NCBI GenBank assembly: GCA_030407505.1
Contig: JASDDH010000011.1
Coordinates: 1 to 64,000 of the forward strand
DNA: 64,000 bases
Origin: Planococcus sp. APC 4015
GTDB lineage: Bacteria > Actinomycetota > Actinomycetes > Actinomycetales > Microbacteriaceae
Direction of reading: 5' to 3'
Positions within the stretch are counted from its first letter, which is position 1. Each line of letters opens with the position of its first letter. The notes below the pieces were generated by a model, which saw only the letters and a program-made list of their open reading frames with translations, was not told the DNA's origin and made no database searches. A program made the position numbers and the translations under genes. Shown piece by piece: positions 47,587-55,929 of the stretch.

Positions 47587-47662
47587 TGGACGCGACGGCG
47601 GGAGTCGAACCCGCCACACAACCGGGTATGAGCCGGTGCCCGGGACCACCCGGATCGCCGCG
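47587..47662 (-). tRNA. tRNA with CAU anticodon (Met-type), atypical sequence
   Basis: The minus strand folds as a 76-nt cloverleaf. Acceptor CGCGGCG pairs with CGTCGCG (one G-T), the anticodon arm is CCGG-CTCATAC-CCGG with anticodon CAT, and the T arm is GCGGG-TTCGACT-CCCGC. The 3' end encodes TCCA. The D arm (CCGG-GTGGTC-CCGG) has an unusually short loop and no A14. A CAU anticodon could mean elongator Met, initiator Met, or lysidine-modified Ile. It does not look like the usual version of any of them, so it may be a minor or degenerate tRNA. Confidence 0.7.
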
Positions 47663-47716
47663 ATGACCCCACGCTAGCCGCGACGACCGACATCGTCCCG
47701 TGCGTTAACGCAGGTT

Positions 47717-48721
47717 TCACTTCGCGTCGTCGCGAGACGCGAGCGGTACGGGAGGCGCGGCATCCAGAGCCCGCAGCATTCTCTGAAGCACCTCGCGCAA
47801 CTGCCCGCGTGACGGTTCGACGAGGTCGGTGGTGTACTCGACGCCCTCGGGAATCCACGACAGTCCGTACATCGTCTCGCGGAAGTCCGCGCCGCCCACG
47901 GGCCAGCGGGTGTGCGTGTCGTCTTCGGCGCTCGCGCCTTGGCCCCATTGCCCGAACACCGCGCGCATGTCGTCGAGGGGCAGCTCCATGACGACATCCG
48001 CTTCGACCGGCTGACGCACCCATGACCGCGCGACCAGGATGAACTCATCGATCTCGTCGGGGGTGAGCGGCTTCCGCTCGAAGAGCACGCGGGTGTGTTC
48101 CACGCCGTCGAGGCGGTCGACGCGGAAGGTGCGCCAGTCTTCTTTGTCGACATCCCAGCACAGCAGATACCAATGCCGATCGGCGGGAGCGAGCGCGTGC
48201 GGCTCGACTCGGCGAAGTGTGACATCTCCGGATGCCGCGGTGTAGGTGAACCGCACGCGCTCATGGTCGCGGCAGGCCAGGGCGAGCTCGCCGAGCACGT
48301 CACTCGAGACCGGCGCGCCGGCGTTCATGCCCGTCGGCTGCACCGACTCGGCCAGCGCGGCGACCCGGCGACGCAGGGGAGCCGGCAGCACCTGCTCGAG
48401 CTTGGCCAGTGCGGTGATGGTCGTCTCGGGTCCGGCGACGAGCCGCTGGGATGCCGCCACCCGCAACCCGATCGCCATGGCCACCGCCTCTTCGTCGGTC
48501 AGCAGCAACGGCGGCACGGCGCTTCCGGCTTCGAGCCGGTAGCCGCCGGCGGCGCCCGGGACGGATTCGATCCGGTAGCCGAGATCGCGCAGCCGCTCGA
48601 CGTCACGACGCACGGTGCGCTCCGTCACGCCCAGGCGGCCGGCGAGTTCGGGTCCCGGCCAGTGCCGATGGGTCTGCAGCAGGTTCAGCAGCGAGAGTGC
48701 GCGCGTGGTCGTGTCCGACAT
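47717..48721 (-). CDS. WYL-domain transcriptional regulator
   Basis: A 334-residue regulator: N-terminal HTH (ELAGRLGVTERTVRRDVERL, then RDLGYRIESVPGAAGGYRL), WYL ligand domain (RVEPHALAPADRHWYLLCWD with DWRTFRVDRL) and WCX C-terminal extension. It is divergent from the ABC exporter across 61 bp, so it probably controls it. CAAGGT lies 6 nt before the ATG. Confidence 0.92.
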   Translation of the reverse strand: MSDTTTRALSLLNLLQTHRHWPGPELAGRLGVTERTVRRDVERLRDLGYRIESVPGAAGGYRLEAGSAVPPLLLTDEEAVAMAIGLRVAASQRLVAGPETTITALAKLEQVLPAPLRRRVAALAESVQPTGMNAGAPVSSDVLGELALACRDHERVRFTYTAASGDVTLRRVEPHALAPADRHWYLLCWDVDKEDWRTFRVDRLDGVEHTRVLFERKPLTPDEIDEFILVARSWVRQPVEADVVMELPLDDMRAVFGQWGQGASAEDDTHTRWPVGGADFRETMYGLSWIPEGVEYTTDLVEPSRGQLREVLQRMLRALDAAPPVPLASRDDAK

Positions 48722-48782
48722 CCGACCACCTTGCCATCAATCGAGGACCGGAACTGTCCGCATCCGTCCCTACCCTCGCTGC

Positions 48783-49877
48783 ATGGCGAACGAACCGATC
48801 ATCGAAGCGCAGGGCTTGACCAAGCGCTACACCGTCAAGAAGAAGACCGTCGAGGCCGTCACCGACCTCACCTTTCAGGTCGCGCGCGGCGAACTGGTGG
48901 CCTTTCTGGGGCCCAACGGCGCGGGCAAGTCGACCAGTCTGCGAATGCTCACGACTCTGATTCCTCCGACCTCAGGAACGGCGCGGGTCGTCGGACGCGA
49001 CATCCTGCGGCAATCGGCCGATGTGCGCGCACGCATCGGCTACGTCGGGCAGCTCACGAGCGGCAGCTTCTCGCAGAGGGTGCGAGACGAGCTCCTCAGC
49101 CAGGGTGCCTTCTACGGGATGCCGTCGACCGCGGCGCGTTTGCGGGCCGACGAGCTCATCGAATCGCTCGACCTCGCGCCGTTCGCGACCCGTTCGGTGC
49201 AGCAGCTCTCGGGCGGCCAGAAGCGGCGCCTCGACATCGCCCTCGGGCTCATGCACGCGCCGCCGCTCATCTTCCTCGACGAGCCGTCGACCGGTCTCGA
49301 CCCGCAGAGTCGGGCAAACCTCTGGCAGCACATCCTCGATCTGCGTCGGCAGCACGGCACGACCGTGTTCCTCACGACGCACTACCTCGAAGAGGCCGAT
49401 CGCTACGCGGAGCGGGTGATGGTGATGGACAGGGGCCGCGTGATCGCCGACGACACGGCCACCCACCTCAAGGCGGATCTCGCGGGCGACGTGCTCACAC
49501 TGGGTTTCGCGTCGGAGGACGACGCTCAGCGTGCGGTGCCGGTCGTGCAGGGTCTCACCGATCGCGAGGTGCGGCGGGACGCGGCATCCGTCACCCTCAC
49601 GGCCCCTGACGGTGACCGGCTGCTGCCTGAGACGGTCCGCGCGCTGGATGCCGCGGGACTGCGAGTTGAACGGGCCACCGGTGTGCCGCCCACCCTCGAC
49701 GACGTGTTCCTCACGCTGACCGGACGCACACTGCGCGAAGCGGGCGAGGGTGAACCGGACGGTCCTTCGACGAGCTCAGGGACCGAAACGGCGGGGTCAG
49801 GGGACGGCCCTTCGACAGGCTCAGGGACCGAAGCGACAAGCGCAGGGACCGAGAACACGACAGGAGTACGGCGATGA
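48783..49877 (+). CDS. ABC transporter ATP-binding protein (DrrA-like)
   Basis: A 364-residue ATPase of a DrrAB-type exporter. Walker A FLGPNGAGKSTSLRML, Q-loop YVGQ, signature QLSGGQKRRLDIAL, Walker B LIFLDEPSTGLDP, switch His TTHYLEEAD, then a DUF4162-type C-terminal domain. The last ~40 residues are an insertion-derived linker with GPSTSSGTE and GPSTGSGTE, encoded by tandem copies of a dispersed palindrome. The ATG is 6 nt after TACCCT. The substrate is unknown, possibly a drug or lipid. Confidence 0.93.
   Translation: MANEPIIEAQGLTKRYTVKKKTVEAVTDLTFQVARGELVAFLGPNGAGKSTSLRMLTTLIPPTSGTARVVGRDILRQSADVRARIGYVGQLTSGSFSQRVRDELLSQGAFYGMPSTAARLRADELIESLDLAPFATRSVQQLSGGQKRRLDIALGLMHAPPLIFLDEPSTGLDPQSRANLWQHILDLRRQHGTTVFLTTHYLEEADRYAERVMVMDRGRVIADDTATHLKADLAGDVLTLGFASEDDAQRAVPVVQGLTDREVRRDAASVTLTAPDGDRLLPETVRALDAAGLRVERATGVPPTLDDVFLTLTGRTLREAGEGEPDGPSTSSGTETAGSGDGPSTGSGTEATSAGTENTTGVRR
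49764..49851. repeat. Three tandem TTCGACAAGCTCAG-type elements in the ABC ATPase 3' end
   Basis: Copies at 49764-49785, 49808-49830 and a decayed one at 49834-49851, all close to TTCGACAAGCTCAGGGACCG. All are in frame and encode short Gly/Ser/Thr-rich peptides. Confidence 0.8.
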
Positions 49878-50665
49878 GCGCTTTCACCCAGAAGCCCGAC
49901 ACCGCGGTGACGGCGAATCCCGTTCGCGACACATGGAACGTGCTGACCCGCGAGCTCAAGCCGGTCGTCCGCGATCCGTTCACCCTCATCTTCAGTCTCG
50001 TGCAGCCTCTCGTGTTCCTCGGGCTGTTCGCGCCACTTCTGGTCGGGTCGTCGGGACAGCCCGTCGGCGAGACGCTGCAGTGGTTCGTGCCGGGTGTGCT
50101 CGTGATGATCGTGCTGTTCGGCACCGGCGCGGTGGGGTCCAACCTGCAGTACGAGATGATCACCGGCTCGCATGAGCGCACGCTCGTCGCGCCTCTGTCG
50201 CGCTCGTCGCTACTGGTCGGGCGGGCGCTCAAGGAGGTCGCCCCGATCGTCGTGCAGGCGCTCATCATCGTGCTCATCGCCTGGCCCTTCGGATTCCGGA
50301 TCGACGTCGGCGGCATGCTCGCCGGCCTCGCGCTGCTCGCCGTGTTCGGGATCGGCCTCGGATCGCTGTCGTACTCGCTCGCGCTCGCGACGAAGGATCG
50401 GGAGTGGCTGTTCTGGGGCGTGCAGCAGACGCTGATCTTCCCGCTGCTGATCCTGTCGGGAATGCTCCTTCCGCTCGACGACGGTCCCGAATGGATGCGG
50501 GTGGTCTCCACCGTCAACCCCGTCAACTGGGTCGTGCAGGCCGAGCGGGCGCTGTTCGCCGGCGAACTCGGAGCCGTCACCGTGCTGTGGGGGTGGATCG
50601 CCGCGCTCGTGCTCGCCGCCGTCGGGCTCTGGGTCGGGATCCGCGCGATGCGTCGAAGCGGCTGA
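49874..50665 (+). CDS. ABC transporter permease (DrrB-like, ABC-2 type)
   Basis: A 263-residue, six-helix ABC-2 permease partner of the upstream ATPase: LFSLVQPLVFLGLFAPLLVG appears in variant form, followed by a GVLVMIVLFGTGAVGSNLQY region, PILLSGM-like LLILSGMLLPLDDGPEWMRV and VNPVNWVVQAERALFAG. The start overlaps the ATPase stop by 4 nt (ATGA). Confidence 0.92.
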   Translation: MSAFTQKPDTAVTANPVRDTWNVLTRELKPVVRDPFTLIFSLVQPLVFLGLFAPLLVGSSGQPVGETLQWFVPGVLVMIVLFGTGAVGSNLQYEMITGSHERTLVAPLSRSSLLVGRALKEVAPIVVQALIIVLIAWPFGFRIDVGGMLAGLALLAVFGIGLGSLSYSLALATKDREWLFWGVQQTLIFPLLILSGMLLPLDDGPEWMRVVSTVNPVNWVVQAERALFAGELGAVTVLWGWIAALVLAAVGLWVGIRAMRRSG

Positions 50666-50749
50666 CCGCCGGGCATGGGTGGCTTGCCGGCGAACGTCGG
50701 CTGACGCCCGGTGTGATGGCTGAGAAAAACCTGCACGGAGGTTCCCGGT

Positions 50750-52975
50750 GTGGCTAGAGTGACGACCAAGCCGACCGGGGGGAATGGCGTGAAAGTCGAC
50801 TCATCGCACGAGCCAGTGACCGAGAGCGAGCGTCTACGAGCAGGAGCGCGTACCGATCAGCGGCAGCCGCCTGCCAAGATCCGACGGCGTGGCGGGCTCA
50901 GCATCCAGTCGAAGCTGCTGATCATGCTCCTCCTGGTGAGTCTGCTATCGGCGCTCATCGTCGGCGTGATCGGCTTCACCAGCGGCCGGGAGTCGCTGCG
51001 TGCTGCGGCGGTCGACCAGCTCACCACGATCCGAGAGCTGCGGGCCTTCGAGATCGAGAGCACGATGGCCGGACTGCAGCGCGGCGTTTCCTTGGACTCC
51101 CGCAACCTCAGCGCGCAGACGCTCTCGCGCGAGATGAACGCCGCGTGGGACGAGCTCCAGACCCGGGAGCTCACCCCGGAACAGCAGGCGGAGCTGGCTG
51201 CCTACTACGCCGACACGTTCGTCCCGGAACTCGAGGCACGTACCGGCGACGAATACAGCGACATCGCCTTCATCCCCGAATCCAACGCCGGTCGGTGGGC
51301 GCAGTACCACTACACCGCGCAGTTCGCCGACTTCGACGAAGCGCTCGCCACAGATGACGGCGGCGACGGCACGCCGTACTCGGAGGTCGCACAGCAGTAC
51401 GGGGACTACCTCTCGCGCCTCGTGAACGCCGTCGGCTACGAGGATCTGCTGCTGCTCAACCTCGACGGCGATGTCATGTACTCCGCCTACAAGGGGGTCG
51501 ATCTCGGAACCAACCTCGAGACCGGGCCGTATCGCGACTCCCTGCTGGCGCAGGCCTTCCGCGACACCATCGCGACGGCGTCGGTGAACGCGATCGAGAC
51601 GACGGATTTCGAACGGTGGGTGCCGTCGCTGGGAGTGCCGACCCTCTGGGTCGTCTCACCCATCGGGAATGACGCGGGAATCACGGGTGCGCTAGCGGTG
51701 CAGGTTCCGCTCGCGACCATCAACGACACCATGACCGGCGGTGAGCAATGGGGCGAGCAGGGTCTCGGCCGCACCGGCGAGGTGTACCTCGCCGGCCGCG
51801 ACGGACTCATGCGCAGCGCGTCACGCGAGCTGCTGCAGAACCCTGATGGGTATGCGGAGGCCGTCATCGCGAACGGCACTGCTCCCACGACCGCTGAGCG
51901 GATAGCCGAGGTGAACGGAACGGTTCTGCTGCAGCCTGTCGATTCCTTCTCGGTGCAGGAGGCGAACCTCGGCAACACCGGTACGTCGATCTCGCAGGAC
52001 TACATCGGGGGCGAGAGCATCACCGCGTACACCCCGCTCGAGATCGAAGGTCTGGACTGGGTGGCCGTGGCCCGCATCGAATCGAGCGAGGCATTCGCCC
52101 CCGTCGCCGACTTCACCCGCAACCTCGTGCTCTCGACGCTCGCGATCCTGCTCGCGGTGAGCGTGGCGTCTCTTCTGCTGGCACAGGTCTTCACCCGACC
52201 CATCAAGAGACTCGTGGATGCCGTGCGTCGCGTGGCGGGCGGTGACCTCGCGGTGCAGGTACCGCAGGGTTCTCGCGATGAGTTCGGAGATCTCGGCAAC
52301 GCGTTCAACGACATGTCGGCGAGCCTGCGGATCAAACAGGACCTCATCGACGCGCAGCGCGAAGAGAATCAGAAGCTGCTGCTCACGCTGATGCCCGAGA
52401 CGGTCGCCGCGCGATACAAGAACGGTGAGGAGACCATCGCCGAAGAGCACGACAACGTGTCTGTGGTCTTCGCCGAGCTCGTCGGCTTCGACGAGCACTC
52501 GCAAGAGCTGACCGGATCGGACGAGATCGCGCAGCTCAACCTGTTGATGCGCGGCTTCGACGAGGCCGCCACGAACGCGGGTGTCGAGAAGGTGAGGACG
52601 CTGCGCGGGGGCTACCTCGCTTCATCCGGTCTCATCGTGCCTCGCGTCGACAACGTGCGCCGCGCGGTGGACTTCGCTCAGGAGATGCGCAAGGTCGTGC
52701 AGCGGTTCAATGCCCAGCACGGAACGTCGATCGACCTTCGCGCCGGCGTCGACACCGGCACCGTGACGAGCGGACTCGTCGGGCGCGCCAGCCTCGCCTA
52801 CGACCTGTGGGGAGACGCCGTGAGCCTCGCGTACCGTGTGCGCAGCGTCACCGGTGACCCCGGCATCTACGTCAGCCAGGCAGTGCGGGATCGCCTGCAG
52901 GATTCGGTCGTGTTCTCCGAAGCCGGCACGGTGGAGCTGCAGGGTCGTCCGCAGTCGGTCTGGAAGGTCGGCTGA
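50750..52975 (+). CDS. HAMP receptor with degenerate class III adenylate cyclase domain
   Basis: A 741-residue membrane receptor. TM1 near residues 52-75 (LLIMLLLVSLLSALIVGVIG), a large extracytoplasmic sensor of Cache type, TM2 (VLSTLAILLAVSVASLLLAQ), HAMP (TRPIKRLVDAVRRVAGGDLA), a short coiled coil, and a cyclase-homology domain from about residue 565. Canonical catalytic residues are altered: metal Asp-1 is Glu (VVFAELVGF), the purine-specifying Lys is Arg and metal Asp-2 is Gly (EKVRTLRGGYLA), and the transition-state Asn is Ser (WGDAVSLAYR), with only the Arg kept. Cyclase activity is therefore doubtful. GTG 50750 has GGAGG 8 nt upstream. The MscS-CNBD gene starts 2 nt after its stop. 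Confidence 0.87.
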   Translation: MARVTTKPTGGNGVKVDSSHEPVTESERLRAGARTDQRQPPAKIRRRGGLSIQSKLLIMLLLVSLLSALIVGVIGFTSGRESLRAAAVDQLTTIRELRAFEIESTMAGLQRGVSLDSRNLSAQTLSREMNAAWDELQTRELTPEQQAELAAYYADTFVPELEARTGDEYSDIAFIPESNAGRWAQYHYTAQFADFDEALATDDGGDGTPYSEVAQQYGDYLSRLVNAVGYEDLLLLNLDGDVMYSAYKGVDLGTNLETGPYRDSLLAQAFRDTIATASVNAIETTDFERWVPSLGVPTLWVVSPIGNDAGITGALAVQVPLATINDTMTGGEQWGEQGLGRTGEVYLAGRDGLMRSASRELLQNPDGYAEAVIANGTAPTTAERIAEVNGTVLLQPVDSFSVQEANLGNTGTSISQDYIGGESITAYTPLEIEGLDWVAVARIESSEAFAPVADFTRNLVLSTLAILLAVSVASLLLAQVFTRPIKRLVDAVRRVAGGDLAVQVPQGSRDEFGDLGNAFNDMSASLRIKQDLIDAQREENQKLLLTLMPETVAARYKNGEETIAEEHDNVSVVFAELVGFDEHSQELTGSDEIAQLNLLMRGFDEAATNAGVEKVRTLRGGYLASSGLIVPRVDNVRRAVDFAQEMRKVVQRFNAQHGTSIDLRAGVDTGTVTSGLVGRASLAYDLWGDAVSLAYRVRSVTGDPGIYVSQAVRDRLQDSVVFSEAGTVELQGRPQSVWKVG

Positions 52976-52977
52976 TC

Positions 52978-54399
52978 GTGTCCGGGCTCAGCGACGCGTG
53001 GATCGGGTGGGCGATCGGCCTCGCGATCGGCGTGCCGGTCGTGCTCGTGGTGCTGACCGAGATCATCGGAACGCTCTCGCGACGCAACAGCCCTGTCGCC
53101 GGTCCGTTGCGCCTGCTGCGCAACTGGGTCGTTCCGGTCGGCGCGCTCTTCGCGCTGCTGGCGTTCGCGTTCCAGTCCGATCAGCAGAACGTGTGGCCGC
53201 GCGTGGTCGCGACGGTACTCGGATTCCTCGTCATCCTGCTCGTGCTGTCGGCCTTCAACGTCGCGCTGTTCGCCAACGCGAAGGCGGGCTCGTGGCGAGA
53301 ACGGATCCCCTCGATCTTCATCGAGATCGTCCGCCTCCTCCTCGTCGTCGTCGGCCTGGCCTTCCTGTTCCAATGGGTGTGGAACGCGGATGTCGGCGGG
53401 CTGATCGCCACGCTCGGCGTCACTTCGATCGTGATCGGCCTCGCTCTGCAGAACGCCGTCGGCGGTGTGATCTCGGGCCTGTTGCTGCTCTTCGAGCAGC
53501 CCTTCAAGATCGGGGATTGGCTCGAAGTCGGAGACGTGCGCGGACGGGTCATCGAGGTCAACTGGCGCGCGGTGCACATCGACACCGGTGCCGGAATCCA
53601 GATCATGCCCAATTCCTCGCTGTCGGGAGCGTCGTTCACGAATCTCAGCCAGCCTGAGGGCCCGCATCACATCTCGACCGATGTGAAGTTCACCACCGAC
53701 GACCCGCCGCACGAGGTCATCGCACTGCTGGTCGAGGTCGCCGACTCGCTGCCGATGCGGGTCCCGGGGGAGAGGGCGTCGGCGGAGTACTCGGGCGCCG
53801 GCGCCTACAACGTCACGCTCCCGATCCAGGGGCCGTCATCTTCGCAGCAGGCGATGAGCCTCTATCTCGCCTGGCTCTGGTACGCCGCGCGCCGACGCGG
53901 GCTCGCGCTGGACGGCGACTCCACCGATCCGATCGCGGAACCGGCACAGCTGGACAGGGCCCTCGAGATCGTCGGTCCGACGCTTCACCTGGGCGACGGC
54001 GAGCGGGAGCTCGTGCTGAGCACCTCGCGACTCGAGCGCTACGGAACGGGCGAGATCGTCGTGCCGGCGGGCGTCGTCCCCGGCGAGATCCTGTTCATCG
54101 TGCAGGGCAGGGCGCGTGTGGCCGTGGAAGCCGACGGCGGTCGCATCGACTTCTCGGTCGCCGAGCCGGGAGACTACATCGGTCAGACGGCGCTGACCCG
54201 CGAGAAGACGCTGACCACCGCGGTGGCGGCCGACGTGCTCACCGTGCTGGTGGTGCCCCTCGCGACCGTCGACGAACTCGTGCGCAAGCGCCCGCTACTG
54301 GCCACGGAGATCGGCCAATCGATCGAGCTCAAGCGCAAGCTGGCGGCCGACGCGCTCGCTGCGGCCGGGGTCGTGCGCGGCATGCTCGGCAGCAGCTGA
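52978..54399 (+). CDS. MscS-type channel with C-terminal cyclic-nucleotide-binding domain
   Basis: A 473-residue membrane protein: about four helices, the MscS pore and beta domain (GLALQNAVGGVISGLLLLFE, then QPFKIGDWLEVGDVRGRVIE and IIMPNSSLS-like IQIMPNSSLSGASFTNLSQP), and a CNBD (about residues 340-450: GEILFIVQGRARVAVEADGG, then EPGDYIGQTALTREKTLTTA). In the phosphate-binding cassette GE is GQ and the Arg of the usual PRTA position is missing. MscS-CNBD channels are known as bCNG-type. The ligand here is likely not ordinary cAMP, or the domain is regulatory in another way. The GTG start is only 2 nt after the receptor gene. Confidence 0.88.
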   Translation: MSGLSDAWIGWAIGLAIGVPVVLVVLTEIIGTLSRRNSPVAGPLRLLRNWVVPVGALFALLAFAFQSDQQNVWPRVVATVLGFLVILLVLSAFNVALFANAKAGSWRERIPSIFIEIVRLLLVVVGLAFLFQWVWNADVGGLIATLGVTSIVIGLALQNAVGGVISGLLLLFEQPFKIGDWLEVGDVRGRVIEVNWRAVHIDTGAGIQIMPNSSLSGASFTNLSQPEGPHHISTDVKFTTDDPPHEVIALLVEVADSLPMRVPGERASAEYSGAGAYNVTLPIQGPSSSQQAMSLYLAWLWYAARRRGLALDGDSTDPIAEPAQLDRALEIVGPTLHLGDGERELVLSTSRLERYGTGEIVVPAGVVPGEILFIVQGRARVAVEADGGRIDFSVAEPGDYIGQTALTREKTLTTAVAADVLTVLVVPLATVDELVRKRPLLATEIGQSIELKRKLAADALAAAGVVRGMLGSS

Positions 54400-54489
54400 C
54401 GCCCGACGGGCAGTCGAGGGCCAGCGTCGATCGCCGCCGTGCGCGCGCTCGCGCCGGAAGCCGCATCGCCGAGGCCGTAGGCTCGGTGC

Positions 54490-55392
54490 ATGGCGACGGC
54501 GACGCGACGGGGAGTCCTCGCCGTCGTGACCGCAGCGCTTCTGCTGGTGGCCGGCGCACTGGTCGCTCCGTCCCTTCCCGGCCCCCCGGATCGGGCCGTG
54601 CTGTCGCCGGAGGGCTCGGATGCCGCGGCGGCCTGGGTCGCCCGCATCCTGCTCGTGCTCTCGCTGGCCTGGCTGCTGATCGGCATGCTGTCAGCACGCA
54701 CCCGTCTGGTGCGCCGCCCGGGCGCCGCCGCCGCCCGGGCCACGTGGCTCGGTTCGACGCGGCCGTGGCGCGCACGGGAGTCGACGCTCGGACTCCTCCC
54801 GCTCGACAGGATCCTGCTCTTCGTGATCCCCGCCGGGCTGCTCGTCGCGACGCGCGCGGTGCAGGCCTCGTTCGTGTCGTGGACCTACGTCGCGGTCGTG
54901 CTCGGCGCCTGGCTCGTGTTCGCCGTCGTCGTGCGTGTGCTGCTCGGGCGACGCTCGCCCTACCCGGTGCTCGCCGCCGTCGGGGGAGTCGTCGTGCTCC
55001 GCTGCGCTCTCGTGCTCATCCCGCTCTCGATCGGCGGACCGAGCGCCTACGAGACCGTGTTCTGGACTCAGCCGTGGCTTCAGATCGTGCACGTCTCGTT
55101 CGCGTCCGCCCTGTTCATGTGGGCGTTCGTCGCGGCTGGTTGGGCGATGTCGCGCCAGTTCGGGCCGACTCGCGCGACCGGCATCGTGCTTGCCGGCCTC
55201 GGGTCGGGGCTGGCGGTGCCGGCGCTCGTGATCGCCTCGCTCGGCATCGATCGAGGAGCACTCGTCGGGTGGGCGATGCTTCCGTTCGCGGTCGACACTC
55301 CGGATGCCGCGCCCTGGGTCGCGGCGGCAATCGGCGCCGTGCTGATCGTGGTCGGACTGCTGCTGCGGCGACGACCGGCATCCGTCACCTGA
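54490..55392 (+). CDS. Hypothetical multi-pass membrane protein
   Basis: A 300-residue protein with about eight helices (VLAVVTAALLLVAGALVAPS, WVARILLVLSLAWLLIGML, ILLFVIPAGLLVATRAVQA, YVAVVLGAWLVFAVVVRVLL and others). No family recognised; the enzyme-like loops are short. TAGGCT (54478-54483) is 6 nt before the ATG. Confidence 0.75.
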   Translation: MATATRRGVLAVVTAALLLVAGALVAPSLPGPPDRAVLSPEGSDAAAAWVARILLVLSLAWLLIGMLSARTRLVRRPGAAAARATWLGSTRPWRARESTLGLLPLDRILLFVIPAGLLVATRAVQASFVSWTYVAVVLGAWLVFAVVVRVLLGRRSPYPVLAAVGGVVVLRCALVLIPLSIGGPSAYETVFWTQPWLQIVHVSFASALFMWAFVAAGWAMSRQFGPTRATGIVLAGLGSGLAVPALVIASLGIDRGALVGWAMLPFAVDTPDAAPWVAAAIGAVLIVVGLLLRRRPASVT

Positions 55393-55406
55393 CAGCCGTC
55401 AGCAGG

Positions 55407-55805
55407 TCAGAGGGTGCGGTCGAAGGCTCCGTTGCGGGTCGAGACGATCTCCTTGCCCAGCGGCATGAGCGAGATCGGCACCATCTTGAAGTCGGCGATC
55501 GCCATCGGGATGCCGATGATCGTGATGCACAGCGCGATGCCCGACACGATGTGGCCGATCGCGAGCCACCACCCGGCGAGGATCACCCAGATGACGTTGC
55601 CGAGGAACGATCCCACCCCGGCGGTCGGCCGAGAGACCACCGTGCGACCGAACGGCCAGAGCACGTAGTTGGCGGTGCGGAACGAGGCGATCGCCCAGGG
55701 GATCGTGATGATCGGGATGCACAGCAGCACTCCGGCGAGCAGATAGCCGAGGAAGAGCCAGAAGCCCGCCAAGATGAGCCAGATGATGTTGAGCAGGGTG
55801 CGCAC
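55407..55805 (-). CDS. YccF domain membrane protein
   Basis: A 132-residue protein with two copies of the YccF motif: LLNIIWLILAGFWLFLGYLL with CIPIITIPWAIASFRTANYV, and FLGNVIWVILAGWWLAIGHI with CITIIGIPMAIADFKM. The function is unknown. The start is GTG with CACAAT 6 nt upstream. It is convergent with the membrane protein at 54.5 kb. Confidence 0.92.
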   Translation of the reverse strand: MRTLLNIIWLILAGFWLFLGYLLAGVLLCIPIITIPWAIASFRTANYVLWPFGRTVVSRPTAGVGSFLGNVIWVILAGWWLAIGHIVSGIALCITIIGIPMAIADFKMVPISLMPLGKEIVSTRNGAFDRTL

Positions 55806-55929
55806 GCGTCCATTGTGGCCGAGCGGGCTGGGAGGTGACCTGTCGGGTCACGCGATCTGCTGGCCGATGGCGCTGTGCGCCCGGCCCGCCCTGACCGATG
55901 TCGGCCCACGCGCCTAGACTTGACGGGCG

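Noticed and set aside
47587..47662. Integrated element with att sites at the tRNA
   Set aside because: No integrase is present and no second copy of the tRNA 3' end was found by eye in the window.
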